A DNA stretch of 64,000 bases from Streptomyces sp. AC558_RSS880 (GCF_019049255.1 NZ_JAGMUJ010000061.1:51784-115783); one strand, 5' to 3'. Positions 55,992 through 63,817 are shown, counted from the first letter of the stretch. Notes: generated by a model from the letters alone, not told the origin. Translations and numbers: made by a program.

Positions 55992-56167
55992 AACTCGAGA
56001 GTAGGTCTCCACCGGCCACCGCGTCCGGCGTTTCCCCACTTCCACCCCACACGGGCGACACCCCGCACTCCGGACCGACCCCGGCCGACCTCGTAATCGG
56101 GTTCATGACCACCCCCGGGGAACTGGTAGTGTTCTACTCGTCGCCGCGATCACCGCGCGAGTGACAC

Positions 56168-56239
56168 GCCCCCGTAGCTCAGGGGATAGAGCAACGGCCT
56201 CCGGAGCCGTGTGCGCAGGTTCGAATCCTGCCGGGGGCA
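56168..56239 (+). tRNA. tRNA-Arg (anticodon CCG)
   Basis: A complete 72-base cloverleaf without an encoded CCA. The acceptor arms GCCCCCG and CGGGGGC pair perfectly. The anticodon stem ACGGC/GCCGT encloses the loop CTCCGGA with anticodon CCG, which reads CGG, a very common arginine codon in this GC-rich genome. The T arm GCAGG-TTCGAAT-CCTGC is perfect. A strong terminator follows. Its 3-prime side faces an integrase remnant, as at many element insertion sites. Confidence 0.97.
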
Positions 56240-56257
56240 CCCAGCATGAGGTGCCCA

Positions 56258-56297
56258 AAGACCCCGTCACCAGCGGAAACGCTGGGTGCGGGGTCTT
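56258..56297 (+). terminator. Terminator of tRNA-Arg
   Basis: AAGACCCCG (56258-56266) pairs with CGGGGTCTT (56289-56297), and an inner CCAGCG/CGCTGG stem (56270-56275, 56280-56285) closes on a GAAA tetraloop. It begins 19 bases after the tRNA. The structure is nearly perfect and typical of Streptomyces tRNA terminators. Confidence 0.9.
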
Positions 56298-56326
56298 CGC
56301 GTATGTGCGGGCCTGTGCCCCTCGGA
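56286..56326 (+). repeat. Diverged direct repeat, copy A (downstream of tRNA-Arg)
   Basis: This 41-base stretch, starting in the last arm of the tRNA terminator, matches 58051-58091 at 34 of 41 positions without gaps (shared core GTCTTCGCGTATGT). The two copies bracket the integrase remnant and orphan membrane gene, as flanks of an inserted element would. Confidence 0.7.
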
Positions 56327-56512
56327 GCAGGCAACGCGGGTCCGCGCAGCAGTGGGCGACGGCGCCCACGTATACGCCCCGAGGCTGATACGGCGACGCT
56401 GCGGTTACGTCCTGCGACGGAGGCAGTGCATCCCCTGGCCGGACGAAAGCGGTAGGGGACCGCGGAAGCATCAAGGGCACCGCACTACATCGCTGATCGA
56501 GGAGCGTGCCGC

Positions 56513-57079
56513 ATGCCCACCGTTGCTTCCCTCTCCGCCAACGGCCCTGCGGACAAGGGTCACTTACCCGGCCGCACTCTGGGCCGGACGGTCCCCGGTG
56601 TCCCGGGCTGGGCGAGACGCGCGGCCGCAGCGGTTGTTTGGGCATCTCTGCCGTCGGCGTTGTGGCGTCTCGCCGCAGTGCTGGGCATACCGCTCGGTCT
56701 GGGACAGTCCGAGTACGACGCGATGCTCATACCCGGCTGGGGCCTGCTGGTGCTGCCCCTGCTGTCGCTGGCCCAGGAGGGCTTGGCCTGGCTGACACTC
56801 GGGCTGGTACGTCCGTGGGGTGAGGTGTGGCCGCGTTGGCTGCCGTACCTCGGAGGCCGTCCGGTCCCGGTCCTCGCCGCGGTTGCGCCGGCCGCATTCG
56901 GCGCAGTCGCCTGCAGCGTCTACGGCGTGCTTCTCGTCTGGACGACCCTGCACGCCGAAATGGACATCACGCCGTGGGGCAACTGGCTCCTGACCGCCTG
57001 CTATCTGCCCATGGCGGCCTGGGGGCCGCTGCTCGGCGCGGTAACCGTGCACTACTACAGGCGCCGCACCCACAGGTGA
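56513..57079 (+). CDS. Membrane protein of unknown function next to tRNA-Arg
   Basis: A 188-residue protein with GAGGAG eight bases before its ATG. After a basic N-terminus of about 35 residues come four hydrophobic segments: near 36-55, 72-98, 118-140 and 156-178. WASLPSALWRLAAVLGIPLGLG and the short His/Arg tail HYYRRRTHR stand out. Similar membrane proteins occur in Streptomyces, but I know no function. It lies between the tRNA gene and the integrase stub, so it may be cargo of a decayed element. A GACCCC/GGGGTC hairpin at 57123-57140 may end its transcript. Confidence 0.7.
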   Translation: MPTVASLSANGPADKGHLPGRTLGRTVPGVPGWARRAAAAVVWASLPSALWRLAAVLGIPLGLGQSEYDAMLIPGWGLLVLPLLSLAQEGLAWLTLGLVRPWGEVWPRWLPYLGGRPVPVLAAVAPAAFGAVACSVYGVLLVWTTLHAEMDITPWGNWLLTACYLPMAAWGPLLGAVTVHYYRRRTHR

Positions 57080-57189
57080 GGGCGCGAGCAACTCATCCAC
57101 AGCTGCCGTCTGCGAAACCGAAGACCCCCGGACCGGGGTCCGGGGCCGGGGGCCATCATGCCTGTGGGTGCAGCGCAGATAGATCGAGA

Positions 57190-57480
57190 TCAGGTCTCGT
57201 CCGGGTGCCCGTCCTCCTGGCCGTCGTCGTCGCCGAGGAGTTCGGCGATCCTGCGGTTGGTGACGTCCTGGCGACCGTCGAGGCACTTCGCATACCGGCT
57301 CAGCAGCACCTCGACGCTGTTGCCCGCGCGCTTCGCAACCTCGGCGGGGTCCACGCCGACGTTGAGCCACGAGGAGAGCGCGGCGTGCCGCAGGTCGTAC
57401 GGCACAGCCCCAAGGAGCTCGACCGCGTACGCCAGGGCACTGAAGAGGACGGCCCGCTTACGCCGCACCGTCTCAGCAGC
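57190..57480 (-). pseudogene. Tyrosine-recombinase (integrase) C-terminal remnant
   Basis: About 95 residues of a Streptomyces-type phage/ICE integrase survive. The catalytic Arg and following His lie in PYDLRHAALSSWLN, and the nucleophile Tyr in SVEVLLSRYAKCLDG. The protein ends normally (RRIAELLGDD and an acidic tail), but the N-terminal arm-binding and core-binding domains and the first catalytic Arg are missing. Upstream sequence in the same frame (to 57708) has a CPEC-xx-GCPE cluster unrelated to integrases. It lies about 950 bases from tRNA-Arg, a normal insertion target, so the element probably entered there. Confidence 0.8.
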
Positions 57481-57508
57481 CGCCGGGGCTGGGGTCCGTG
57501 GACAAGGC

Positions 57509-57542
57509 GTGGACGGGATCTTGAGGCATCGCCACAGGTGAG
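57509..57542. repeat. 34-base repeat, copy A
   Basis: The sequence matches 58112-58145 at 29 of 34 positions without gaps, with the shared core GGGATCTTGA. It sits just beyond the surviving end of the integrase stub, 603 bases from copy B. The role is unknown; it may be a dispersed repeat of the genus. Confidence 0.65.
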
Positions 57543-58050
57543 CCCCAGGAAACAGGAAAGTCTCTGGACAGCCGATGGCCTGACACTCGGGACACCCCGA
57601 AAAGGGCGCACGCATGGTGACGTGGTGATCACACCCGGCAGCCCAGGACGCCTGCAGTGTGCCGCCACCGACCTCGATCTCTGCCCGCCTACGGCACGAG
57701 CCGCCCATAGGAGGGGAACCAGACGGACGGCTTCGTGATCATGGCGCAGCCTTCACACCGCGACTCAACCGTGCGAAGGCTGTGAGGGCAAAAAACAGTC
57801 CCCGGTAGTGCTGCACGTGTCCTGGAGCTTCAGTCGTCACTGTCACTCCGGTATCGCGCCGGCTTGCCGGGGGCCTAGACCACATCCTGTCCAAGTCACT
57901 CCGCCGACTAGACGTCCTGATCGACTTTGCGACTCTTTCGGTGTTATGGCTTATTAATCAGGTTAAGCAGGTTATGAGCCGAGTCAATAGGCTTTGGAAA
58001 AGTTTTCAGCATCCGGTGGGTGAAGGTGCGTGACCGTCCTGCATGGCTTC

Positions 58051-58091
58051 GTGCGGAGTCTTCGCGTATGTACAGGTGTGTGCTGCTCGGA
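58051..58091 (+). repeat. Diverged direct repeat, copy B
   Basis: The partner of 56286-56326 (34 of 41 identical). Weaker similarity extends upstream to about 58008 (CAGCAT and GGTG in matching order with 56242-56253), so a larger tRNA-flank segment was duplicated. No tRNA 3-prime end is recognisable next to it. Confidence 0.65.
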
Positions 58092-58111
58092 TCGGTTGCA
58101 TGTCGGGGTAT

Positions 58112-58145
58112 GTGGATGGGATCTTGAAGCGTTGCCGCAGGTGAG
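58112..58145. repeat. 34-base repeat, copy B
   Basis: The partner of 57509-57542 (29 of 34 identical). It follows copy B of the tRNA-flank repeat by 20 bases, whereas copy A of this repeat is far from copy A of the other, so the two families were placed by separate events. Confidence 0.65.
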
Positions 58146-58328
58146 ACGGCTGGCCGGCCGGTCAGTGAAGAGGGCTTGCCGCACGGCTGCTCTCAGTTCC
58201 GCCGTCTCGTGTCGAGGTCTCCGCCCCCAGTTCCGCAGCACCCGGAAGGTAGGGCCGAGGCGGTGTCCGGTCGGGCAGCACGGACAGGGGCGTGCTGTCC
58301 GACCGGCCCGGGCGACCGCTCCGCCGGG

Positions 58329-58742
58329 TCAACCGCCTTGGCGGAAAGAGAGGCCCGCGACCACGGATGTTCCGCGCGTGGGGCGGGGACGGACGGTCCA
58401 GGCGGCGGCGAGGCGGTCGACGAGGAGCAGGCCCCGGCCGTTCTCGGAGTCCGCGTCCGGGTGGGCCAGTGCGGGCTTGCCGGTGCCGGGGGCGGAGACG
58501 GCGAGCCAGTAGTGGCCGTCGGCGGGCCACAGCACGAGTTCGATCAGGTCCTCATCCTCTCGGCAGGCCCCATGGCGGATGGCGTTGGCGACCAGCTCGG
58601 AGGTCAGCAGGCTCAGGTCGTCGCCCAGGTGCGGGCGGAGTACGTGCGGCAGCGATTCCGTGACGACGTGGCGGGCCCTCCGTACGGAGGCGGGGTGGGC
58701 GGGGAAGTGCCAGTGGACGGGTACCAGGGGGATCTCGGGCAT
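58329..58742 (-). CDS. HATPase-fold regulatory protein (AbaA/RsbW-like anti-sigma type)
   Basis: A 137-residue protein with a single GHKL ATPase fold. The N-box is LTSELVANAIRHGA (about 52-65), and the G-box region ENGRGLLLVDRLAAAWTV lies near 103-120. The start PEIPLVPVHWHFPAHPASVRRAR is typical of the many Streptomyces RsbW-type ATPases found beside XRE and DUF397 genes. It is divergent from such a pair here, forming the trio known from the whiJ and abaA loci. It probably binds another regulator rather than a dedicated sigma factor. Confidence 0.88.
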   Translation of the reverse strand: MPEIPLVPVHWHFPAHPASVRRARHVVTESLPHVLRPHLGDDLSLLTSELVANAIRHGACREDEDLIELVLWPADGHYWLAVSAPGTGKPALAHPDADSENGRGLLLVDRLAAAWTVRPRPTRGTSVVAGLSFRQGG

Positions 58743-58897
58743 GGCGAACTCCAGTGCGGTGCGAGGGGTTTGAGGTCGCCGGCGGCCTGCCGCCCTGGTC
58801 GCGGGCACACCCGGCCCAGGGCAGGCGGGCATGCTCGCGCGGTGCGCTTCCGGCATTGCGGTGTGTAGTTTGCGCGATACCGACAGTAGAGCAGCTG

Positions 58898-58934
58898 GTG
58901 GTAAATTTCCCACGCGCTCAAGAGAATTCACCAC
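58898..58934. promoter_or_regulatory. Inverted repeat upstream of the WhiJ-like regulator
   Basis: GTGGTAAATTT (58898-58908) and GAATTCACCAC (58924-58934) form an inverted repeat with 9 of 11 pairs and a 15-base centre. The two half-sites are 26 bases apart, so they lie on nearly the same helix face. They sit 60 bases before the XRE gene start in the divergent gap and may bind the XRE protein itself. Confidence 0.5.
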
Positions 58935-58994
58935 GGAGAGGTACGGCGGCCTCGAGTGCCGCTGAGCGACCTCTGCCGGATGGAAGGAACCCCG

Positions 58995-59843
58995 ATGCCT
59001 CCGAGGACGACACCCACAGAACGGCAGAAGCGACTGGGAAGTGAGCTACGTCGGATCCGAACTGCGGCAGGGATGTCCGCAGAGTTCGCCGCAGGTCTGC
59101 TGGGCGTGGACCGAGGCAAGATCTCCAACATCGAGTCCGGAGTCCGGGGTATCAGCGCCGACCGCCTGCGCACATTGGCCTGCAACTGTGACGTGACCGA
59201 TGAGAGGTACATCGAGGCGCTCGTCGAGATGGCTCAGGCGAGTACGGGTTGGTGGGAGCGCTACCGAGGCATCCTGCCCCAAGGCTTGCTGGACATCGCG
59301 GAGACGGAAAGCCACGCCGTGCGCATGCGAGGCGCCAACACCGTGCATGTGCCCGGCGTGCTCCAGACCTCGGAACAGGCGATGGCCATCTTCCGGGCTG
59401 CGGTTCCCGCCTTGCCCGAGCACGAGGTTGCTTTGCGACTTGCGCTGCGTGCCGAACGCCAACAGGTGATCACCGGCGACAGGGCGGTCCCGTACGTCGC
59501 GGTCATCCACGAGGCCGCACTCCGGATGCAGTTCGGCGGTGCCGACGTGGCCCGTGCCCAATTGGAGTACTTGCTGAAGGTGTCCGAGCGGGACAACGTC
59601 ACCGTGCTCGTTCTGCCCTTCGCCCACGGTGCCTTCCCTGGTGCCGGGCAGACGGTCGTTCACATCGAAGGGCCCGTTCCGCAACTCGATACGGTGCAGA
59701 TGGACAGTTCCCACGGGCCCACCTTCCTCCACGCCGAAGGTCAGTTGGCGAAATACCGGGCGCAGCTCGATCTGTTGGAAAGTCTGGCTCTGTCGCCAGA
59801 GCAGTCCAGAGACTTCGTCCGCAACATCTCACGCCAACTATGA
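58995..59843 (+). CDS. XRE-family regulator with DUF5753 domain (WhiJ-like)
   Basis: A 282-residue protein. The helix-turn-helix covers about 12-70 (LGSELRRIRTAAGMSAEFAAGLLGVDRGKISNIESG). The DUF5753 domain fills about 95-280, starting WWERYRG and including NTVHVPGVLQTSEQAMA and the late HGPTFLHAEGQLAKY. GGAAGG lies six bases before the ATG at 58995. Such proteins, with a DUF397 partner and a divergent ATPase, form about two dozen paralogous trios in Streptomyces; WhiJ and BldB are the studied examples and affect aerial growth. The DUF397 gene follows after nine bases. Confidence 0.93.
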   Translation: MPPRTTPTERQKRLGSELRRIRTAAGMSAEFAAGLLGVDRGKISNIESGVRGISADRLRTLACNCDVTDERYIEALVEMAQASTGWWERYRGILPQGLLDIAETESHAVRMRGANTVHVPGVLQTSEQAMAIFRAAVPALPEHEVALRLALRAERQQVITGDRAVPYVAVIHEAALRMQFGGADVARAQLEYLLKVSERDNVTVLVLPFAHGAFPGAGQTVVHIEGPVPQLDTVQMDSSHGPTFLHAEGQLAKYRAQLDLLESLALSPEQSRDFVRNISRQL

Positions 59844-59852
59844 GGAGTATCA

Positions 59853-60044
59853 ATGCCCGACATCACCTGGGAAGCCCCGTTCTGCGCCGAGGGCAGCTCC
59901 TGCTTCCGTCTCGGTACCGATGCCGACGGCAACGGGTACATAGCTGTCGCCGGTCAGGAGGAGAGCCCTCTCACCGACTCCCTCGAAGCCCTGCGCACCC
60001 TCATCACCGACATCAAAGCCGGTAAGGCCGACCACCTGCTGTAG
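59853..60044 (+). CDS. Small DUF397 (BldB/WhiJ-associated) protein
   Basis: A 63-residue acidic protein. The pattern ITWEAPFCAEGSSCFRLGTDADG followed by YIAVAGQEE and the C-terminal helix LEALRTLITDIKAGKADHLL matches DUF397-type partners of XRE-DUF5753 regulators. GAGGAGT precedes its ATG nine bases after the regulator stop, so the two form an operon. These small proteins bind or antagonise the regulator in the few studied cases. Two Cys residues are close together (positions 11 and 17). Confidence 0.88.
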   Translation: MPDITWEAPFCAEGSSCFRLGTDADGNGYIAVAGQEESPLTDSLEALRTLITDIKAGKADHLL

Positions 60045-60130
60045 GGCCCGCGGCGCACCGTCACCGAGTGACACGGTTCCCGCGCGTTCGGCGACCTCGG
60101 TCGGGTGCTCGATCCCGGCCCTGGGCCGAG

Positions 60131-60436
60131 TCAGCCGACGGCGGGCTTACGAGCATTGAGGTTGCACAGATCGCGGTGATAGCCGATGTGCGCCTCGTCC
60201 ATCGGATGTCTGGGGTCGCGGCGGAGCGGGCGGGGTTCTCTGCCGTCTCTCGTTCCCCTGACCAGGCCGTCGGAGTCGACGTAGATCTCCAAGCCGTCGA
60301 AAAGAACATGGCAGTTGGCGCACAGGCACAGGAGGTTCTGCAGTTCGTCGGGGCCGTAGTGGGGCCTGCCCAGGCCTCTTATGTGCGCGGCCACGCTGTA
60401 CGGGCGACTCAGAAGATTAGTCGGACGGTATGTCAA
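60131..60436 (-). pseudogene. HNH endonuclease C-terminal fragment
   Basis: A frame of 101 residues from an ATG without a good ribosome site. It contains VAAHIRGLGRPHYGPDELQNLLCLCANCHVLFD, the central and last parts of an HNH nuclease (the His-Asn-His metal and catalytic site with its second Cys pair). The N-terminal DNA-binding part and first Cys pair normally found upstream are missing. It is probably a truncated remnant, perhaps of a restriction-type HNH protein. A short functional form cannot be excluded. Confidence 0.6.
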
Positions 60437-60479
60437 TCCATGCGGCGCGTGAACCGCCCCGCCGGGAATCGCGGTGGGC

Positions 60480-61460
60480 TCAGCGCCAGTCGTCGATCAC
60501 GTAGGCGTCCGGGTGGCTGTAGCCGGGTTCGTTGGGCTTGTGCATGGTCACTCCTTGCAGCCAGGTGCGGAAACCGCGGTCGGCCATGCGCCGGTAGGCG
60601 TCCTGGCGGGCCAGGTTCGTTCCGGCGTCCAGTTGGCCCAGTCCCTTCTCGGTGGCCAGTTGCTCGCACGCGTCCAGCAGTCGTTCGAACCGGTCCGCGG
60701 CGTCCGGGCCGGGGCGTACGGCGCCGAATTTGACGAAGCACACGTCCTCACCGGCCTCCGACCCCGCTCCGCAGTGGCAGACCGCCAGACCGTCGAGGTC
60801 GGAGTCGGAGTCGGCGCCCTCGAGGAGGATGGTGTCACCGAGCCCCTGCGCCTGTGTGGCCGTGATCTCGCGCTCCAGGCTCAGGCCCTCGTACACGGCC
60901 CCCGTCAGGGCGCGGCTGAGGCTCAGTGCCTCGGGCCGCTCGGCGGCGGTCAGCTCGCCGTACAGCACTCGGCCGGGGACCGCGGCACTGACGGTGACCT
61001 GTTTCTTCATGATGGCGGTGAGGAAGCGGGGCCAGAAGCCGTACCGGCGGTAGAGCTCGAGGTGCTTGGGGCTGTGCGAGAAGGTGAACAGGCCGAGGTG
61101 GCGGTTCTCCCAGGTGTCGAAGCAGGCCATGACCGGTTCCATGAGGCGCCTGCCGATGCCCCGGTCCCACAGGTCCGGGCGTACGGTCAGCGGGCCGAAG
61201 TATCCGACGCTGCCCCAGTCGGTGGCGAAGTTCGATCCGACGACCTCGCCCTCGAGGGTCGCGGCGAAGGCCGCGTGCGGATCCGTCGCCCAGCGGGTGC
61301 GGACGTAGTCGGCGGTCCCGAAGAACGTCCGCGGCTCGGGGATCCCGAGGAAGGTCCCGAAGGCGACCCTGAAGATCTCGTCGACCCGGTCCAGGTCCGG
61401 CTCGGCCAGCGGGCGGACCGACACCGGGGCGGCGGCACTCGTTCGCTTCGTTGCGGGCAT
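60480..61460 (-). CDS. GNAT-family N-acetyltransferase
   Basis: A 326-residue protein. The GNAT domain (about 18-175) has the acetyl-CoA-binding motif A in GPLTVRPDLWDRGIGRRLM and motif B in LELYRRYGFWP. The C-terminal half (about 185-326) is a second domain, with LDAGTNLARQDAYRRMADRGF resembling a degenerate second GNAT fold. AAAGGAGAG precedes the ATG at 61460. Two-domain GNATs of this size occur in Streptomyces with varied substrates. No neighbour suggests one. Confidence 0.9.
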   Translation of the reverse strand: MPATKRTSAAAPVSVRPLAEPDLDRVDEIFRVAFGTFLGIPEPRTFFGTADYVRTRWATDPHAAFAATLEGEVVGSNFATDWGSVGYFGPLTVRPDLWDRGIGRRLMEPVMACFDTWENRHLGLFTFSHSPKHLELYRRYGFWPRFLTAIMKKQVTVSAAVPGRVLYGELTAAERPEALSLSRALTGAVYEGLSLEREITATQAQGLGDTILLEGADSDSDLDGLAVCHCGAGSEAGEDVCFVKFGAVRPGPDAADRFERLLDACEQLATEKGLGQLDAGTNLARQDAYRRMADRGFRTWLQGVTMHKPNEPGYSHPDAYVIDDWR

Positions 61461-61573
61461 GATCGCTCTCCTTTCCGCCCCCGGTTCCATCGGACCACGG
61501 ACGTGCGCCGCGGGCGAAGCGACGGGTACGGCGGCACCTCAAGGTCGGGTGGGCCGACGGTAGGGTCGCCGGC

Positions 61574-61909
61574 ATGGTTGTCGCCCGTTCCGTCGCCCTG
61601 TTCGCCGTCGCCGCCCTGTTCGAGATCGGCGGCGCCTGGCTGGTCTGGCAGGGCATCCGTGAGCACAAGGGGTGGATCTGGATCGGCGCCGGCGTCATCG
61701 CCCTCGGTCTGTACGGGGTGGTGGCCACCTTCCAGTCCGACGACGACTTCGGGCGCATCCTCGCCGCGTACGGCGGGATCTTCGTCGCGGGCTCGATCGC
61801 CTGGGGCATGGTCGCCGACGGGTACCGGCCGGACCGCTTCGACGTCATCGGCGCCCTGGTCTGTCTGGCGGGCATGGCCGTGATCATGTATGCGCCGCGC
61901 AGTCATTGA
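61574..61909 (+). CDS. UPF0060 (YnfA-like) membrane protein
   Basis: A 111-residue protein with four membrane helices (about 4-25, 32-50, 62-80 and 88-106). The motifs FEIGGAWLVWQGIREHKGW, YGVVATFQ and AAYGGIFVAGSIAWGMVADGYRPDRFD are the hallmarks of UPF0060/YnfA. The family is related to small multidrug exporters, but its physiological role is unsettled. It is divergent from the GNAT gene. Confidence 0.93.
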   Translation: MVVARSVALFAVAALFEIGGAWLVWQGIREHKGWIWIGAGVIALGLYGVVATFQSDDDFGRILAAYGGIFVAGSIAWGMVADGYRPDRFDVIGALVCLAGMAVIMYAPRSH

Positions 61910-62180
61910 TCTGCTCTTCCTGGTCTGCTTCTGCTGACCTGTTCCCCCTGTGGTCTGCTCCTCCTCGGGGGTGGTGTGCATCCGTGGGTCCGGTGGTGGG
62001 TGAAGTGCCTGATGTGGACGGCCGCCGTGGGGGACCACCCGTCCGTCGTGGCCAGGCGGCTTCCGTCTCCTCGTCGCGGTCGCCGGCCGGGGTGGTACGA
62101 CAGGCACGGTCGCGCTGCCGCGCTCATGATCGGACACAGCAGAGGGTCGGACCGCGCACGTGCGCGGGAGAGGAGCACTC

Positions 62181-63755
62181 GTGGTGGACGAGGACGGACA
62201 GCGAGCGGGCGAGCGGCTGTGCTGCCTGGTCACCGGGGCCTCCGGTTACATCGGTGGGCGGTTGGTGCCGGAGTTGCTGGAGGCCGGTCACCGGGTCCGG
62301 TGCCTGGCCCGCTCCCCCGGCAAGCTCCGCGACCACCCCTGGGCCGGGGATGTCGAGATCGTCCGGGGCGATGTCACGGAGGCCGCCTCCGTCGCCGGGG
62401 CGATGCGCGGGGTCGACGTCGCCTACTACCTGGTGCACGCCCTCGGAACCGGCTCCGGTTTCGAGGACACGGACCGCCGCGCCGCCCGCGTCTTCGCCGA
62501 GCAGGCGCACGCCGCCGGTGTGCGACGGATCGTCTACCTCGGCGGACTCACCCCGAAGGGCGTGCCCGAGGGGTCGCTCTCCCCTCACCTGCGTTCCAGG
62601 GCCGAGGTCGGGCGCATCTTCCTCGACGCCCCGGTGCCGGCGACGGTGCTGCGGGCGGCGGTCGTCATCGGGTCGGGGTCGGCCTCGTTCGAGATGCTGC
62701 GCTATCTCACCGAGCGCCTGCCCGTGATGGTGACCCCCAGCTGGGTGCACACGCGGACCCAGCCGATCGGGGTCCGCGACGTACTGCGCTACCTCGTCGG
62801 CTCGGCCACCATGCCGCCCGACGTCGACCGGGCCTTCGACATCGGCGGGCCGGACGTCCTGACCTACCGGGAGATGATGAGCCGTTACGCCGTCGTCGCC
62901 GGGCTGCGGCGGCGGATCGTCCTGCCGGTGCCGGTCCTCACGCCGGGGCTGTCGAGCCACTGGGTGGGTCTCGTCACCCCGGTGCCCGCCTCCATCGCCC
63001 GGCCGCTGACCGAGTCCCTGCGCCACGAGGTCGTCTGCCACGAGCACGACATCGCCCGGTACGTGCCCGACCCTCCCGGCCTGCCGTTGCCCTTCGACGA
63101 GGCGCTGGCCCTCGCGCTGCGCAAGGTCCGGGACGCCCAGGTGGCCACCCGCTGGTCGTCCGCCGCCGTGCCCGGCGCCCCCAGCGATCCGCTGCCCACC
63201 GACCCCGGCTGGGCCGGCGGCAGCCTCTACCGGGACGAACGGCAGCTTCCGGTCGACGCGTCCCGCGCGTCACTGTGGAAGGTCATCGAGGGCATCGGCG
63301 GCGACAACGGCTGGTACTCCTTCCCCCTCGCCTGGGCGGCCCGGGGCTGGCTGGACCGGTTCGTCGGCGGCGTCGGCCTGCGCCGCGGGCGGCGTGACGC
63401 CGAGCGCCTGCGGGTCGGTGACTCCCTGGACTTCTGGCGGGTGGAGGAGATCGAGCCGGGGCACCTGCTGCGGCTGCGTGCCGAGATGCGGCTGCCCGGA
63501 CTCGCCTGGCTGGAGATGTACGCCGAAACGGACCCCGGCGGTCGTACGCGCTACCGCCAGCGTGCCCTGTTCCATCCGCGCGGTCTCCTGGGGCACGCCT
63601 ACTGGTGGGGGGTCTCGCCGTTCCACGCCGTCGTCTTCGGCGGCATGGCCCGTAACATCGCGCGGGCCGCCGCCAAGGACGGGAACGTACCCGGACGGGC
63701 ATCGCGGACCGGCCTCACCGGGCGCGCCGGCTCTGCCGAGGGCTTCCGCCGCTAG
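62181..63755 (+). CDS. SDR-family protein with DUF2867 domain
   Basis: A 524-residue protein. The N-terminal NAD(P)-binding Rossmann domain (about 8-300) has LVTGASGYIGGRLVPELLEAGH and the NmrA/YbjT-like VVYYLVH-type segment VAYYLVHALGTG. The C-terminal DUF2867 domain (about 345-505) has LWKVIEGIGGDNGWYSFPLAW, FWRVEEIEPGHLLRLRAEMRLPGLAWLEM and the final PRGLLGHAYWWGVSPFH. DUF2867 belongs to the START/SRPBCC-like class and may bind a hydrophobic ligand. AGAGGAG precedes the GTG at 62181. The substrate is unknown. Confidence 0.88.
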   Translation: MVDEDGQRAGERLCCLVTGASGYIGGRLVPELLEAGHRVRCLARSPGKLRDHPWAGDVEIVRGDVTEAASVAGAMRGVDVAYYLVHALGTGSGFEDTDRRAARVFAEQAHAAGVRRIVYLGGLTPKGVPEGSLSPHLRSRAEVGRIFLDAPVPATVLRAAVVIGSGSASFEMLRYLTERLPVMVTPSWVHTRTQPIGVRDVLRYLVGSATMPPDVDRAFDIGGPDVLTYREMMSRYAVVAGLRRRIVLPVPVLTPGLSSHWVGLVTPVPASIARPLTESLRHEVVCHEHDIARYVPDPPGLPLPFDEALALALRKVRDAQVATRWSSAAVPGAPSDPLPTDPGWAGGSLYRDERQLPVDASRASLWKVIEGIGGDNGWYSFPLAWAARGWLDRFVGGVGLRRGRRDAERLRVGDSLDFWRVEEIEPGHLLRLRAEMRLPGLAWLEMYAETDPGGRTRYRQRALFHPRGLLGHAYWWGVSPFHAVVFGGMARNIARAAAKDGNVPGRASRTGLTGRAGSAEGFRR

Positions 63756-63817
63756 ATGAGTGAGTCCGATGTTTGTGCTGGCCGCGACTATGGCGAAGGG
63801 CGCCCGTTGGCTCGTGT

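Larger units (their letters stand above)
57080..58328. other. Decayed element region without intact genes
   Basis: These 1249 bases hold an integrase stub (57190-57480), two copies of a 34-base repeat, the second copy of the tRNA-flank repeat and a strikingly AT-rich patch (about 57915-58015, including GGTGTTATGGCTTATTAATC). Short frames exist, but none has a ribosome site and a convincing protein. I read it as the degraded remains of an integrative element. Confidence 0.6.

Noticed and set aside
57863..57875. TTGCCGGGGGC resembling the tRNA-Arg 3-prime end, as a possible attachment site
   Set aside because: Only about ten bases match and they are all C or G apart from the first few; neighbouring T-arm sequence is absent. 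This is expected by chance in such DNA.
58030..58512. Plus-strand open frame between the repeats and the HATPase gene
   Set aside because: It crosses repeat copies and the end of the opposite-strand HATPase gene, has no ribosome site, and its product has no domain.
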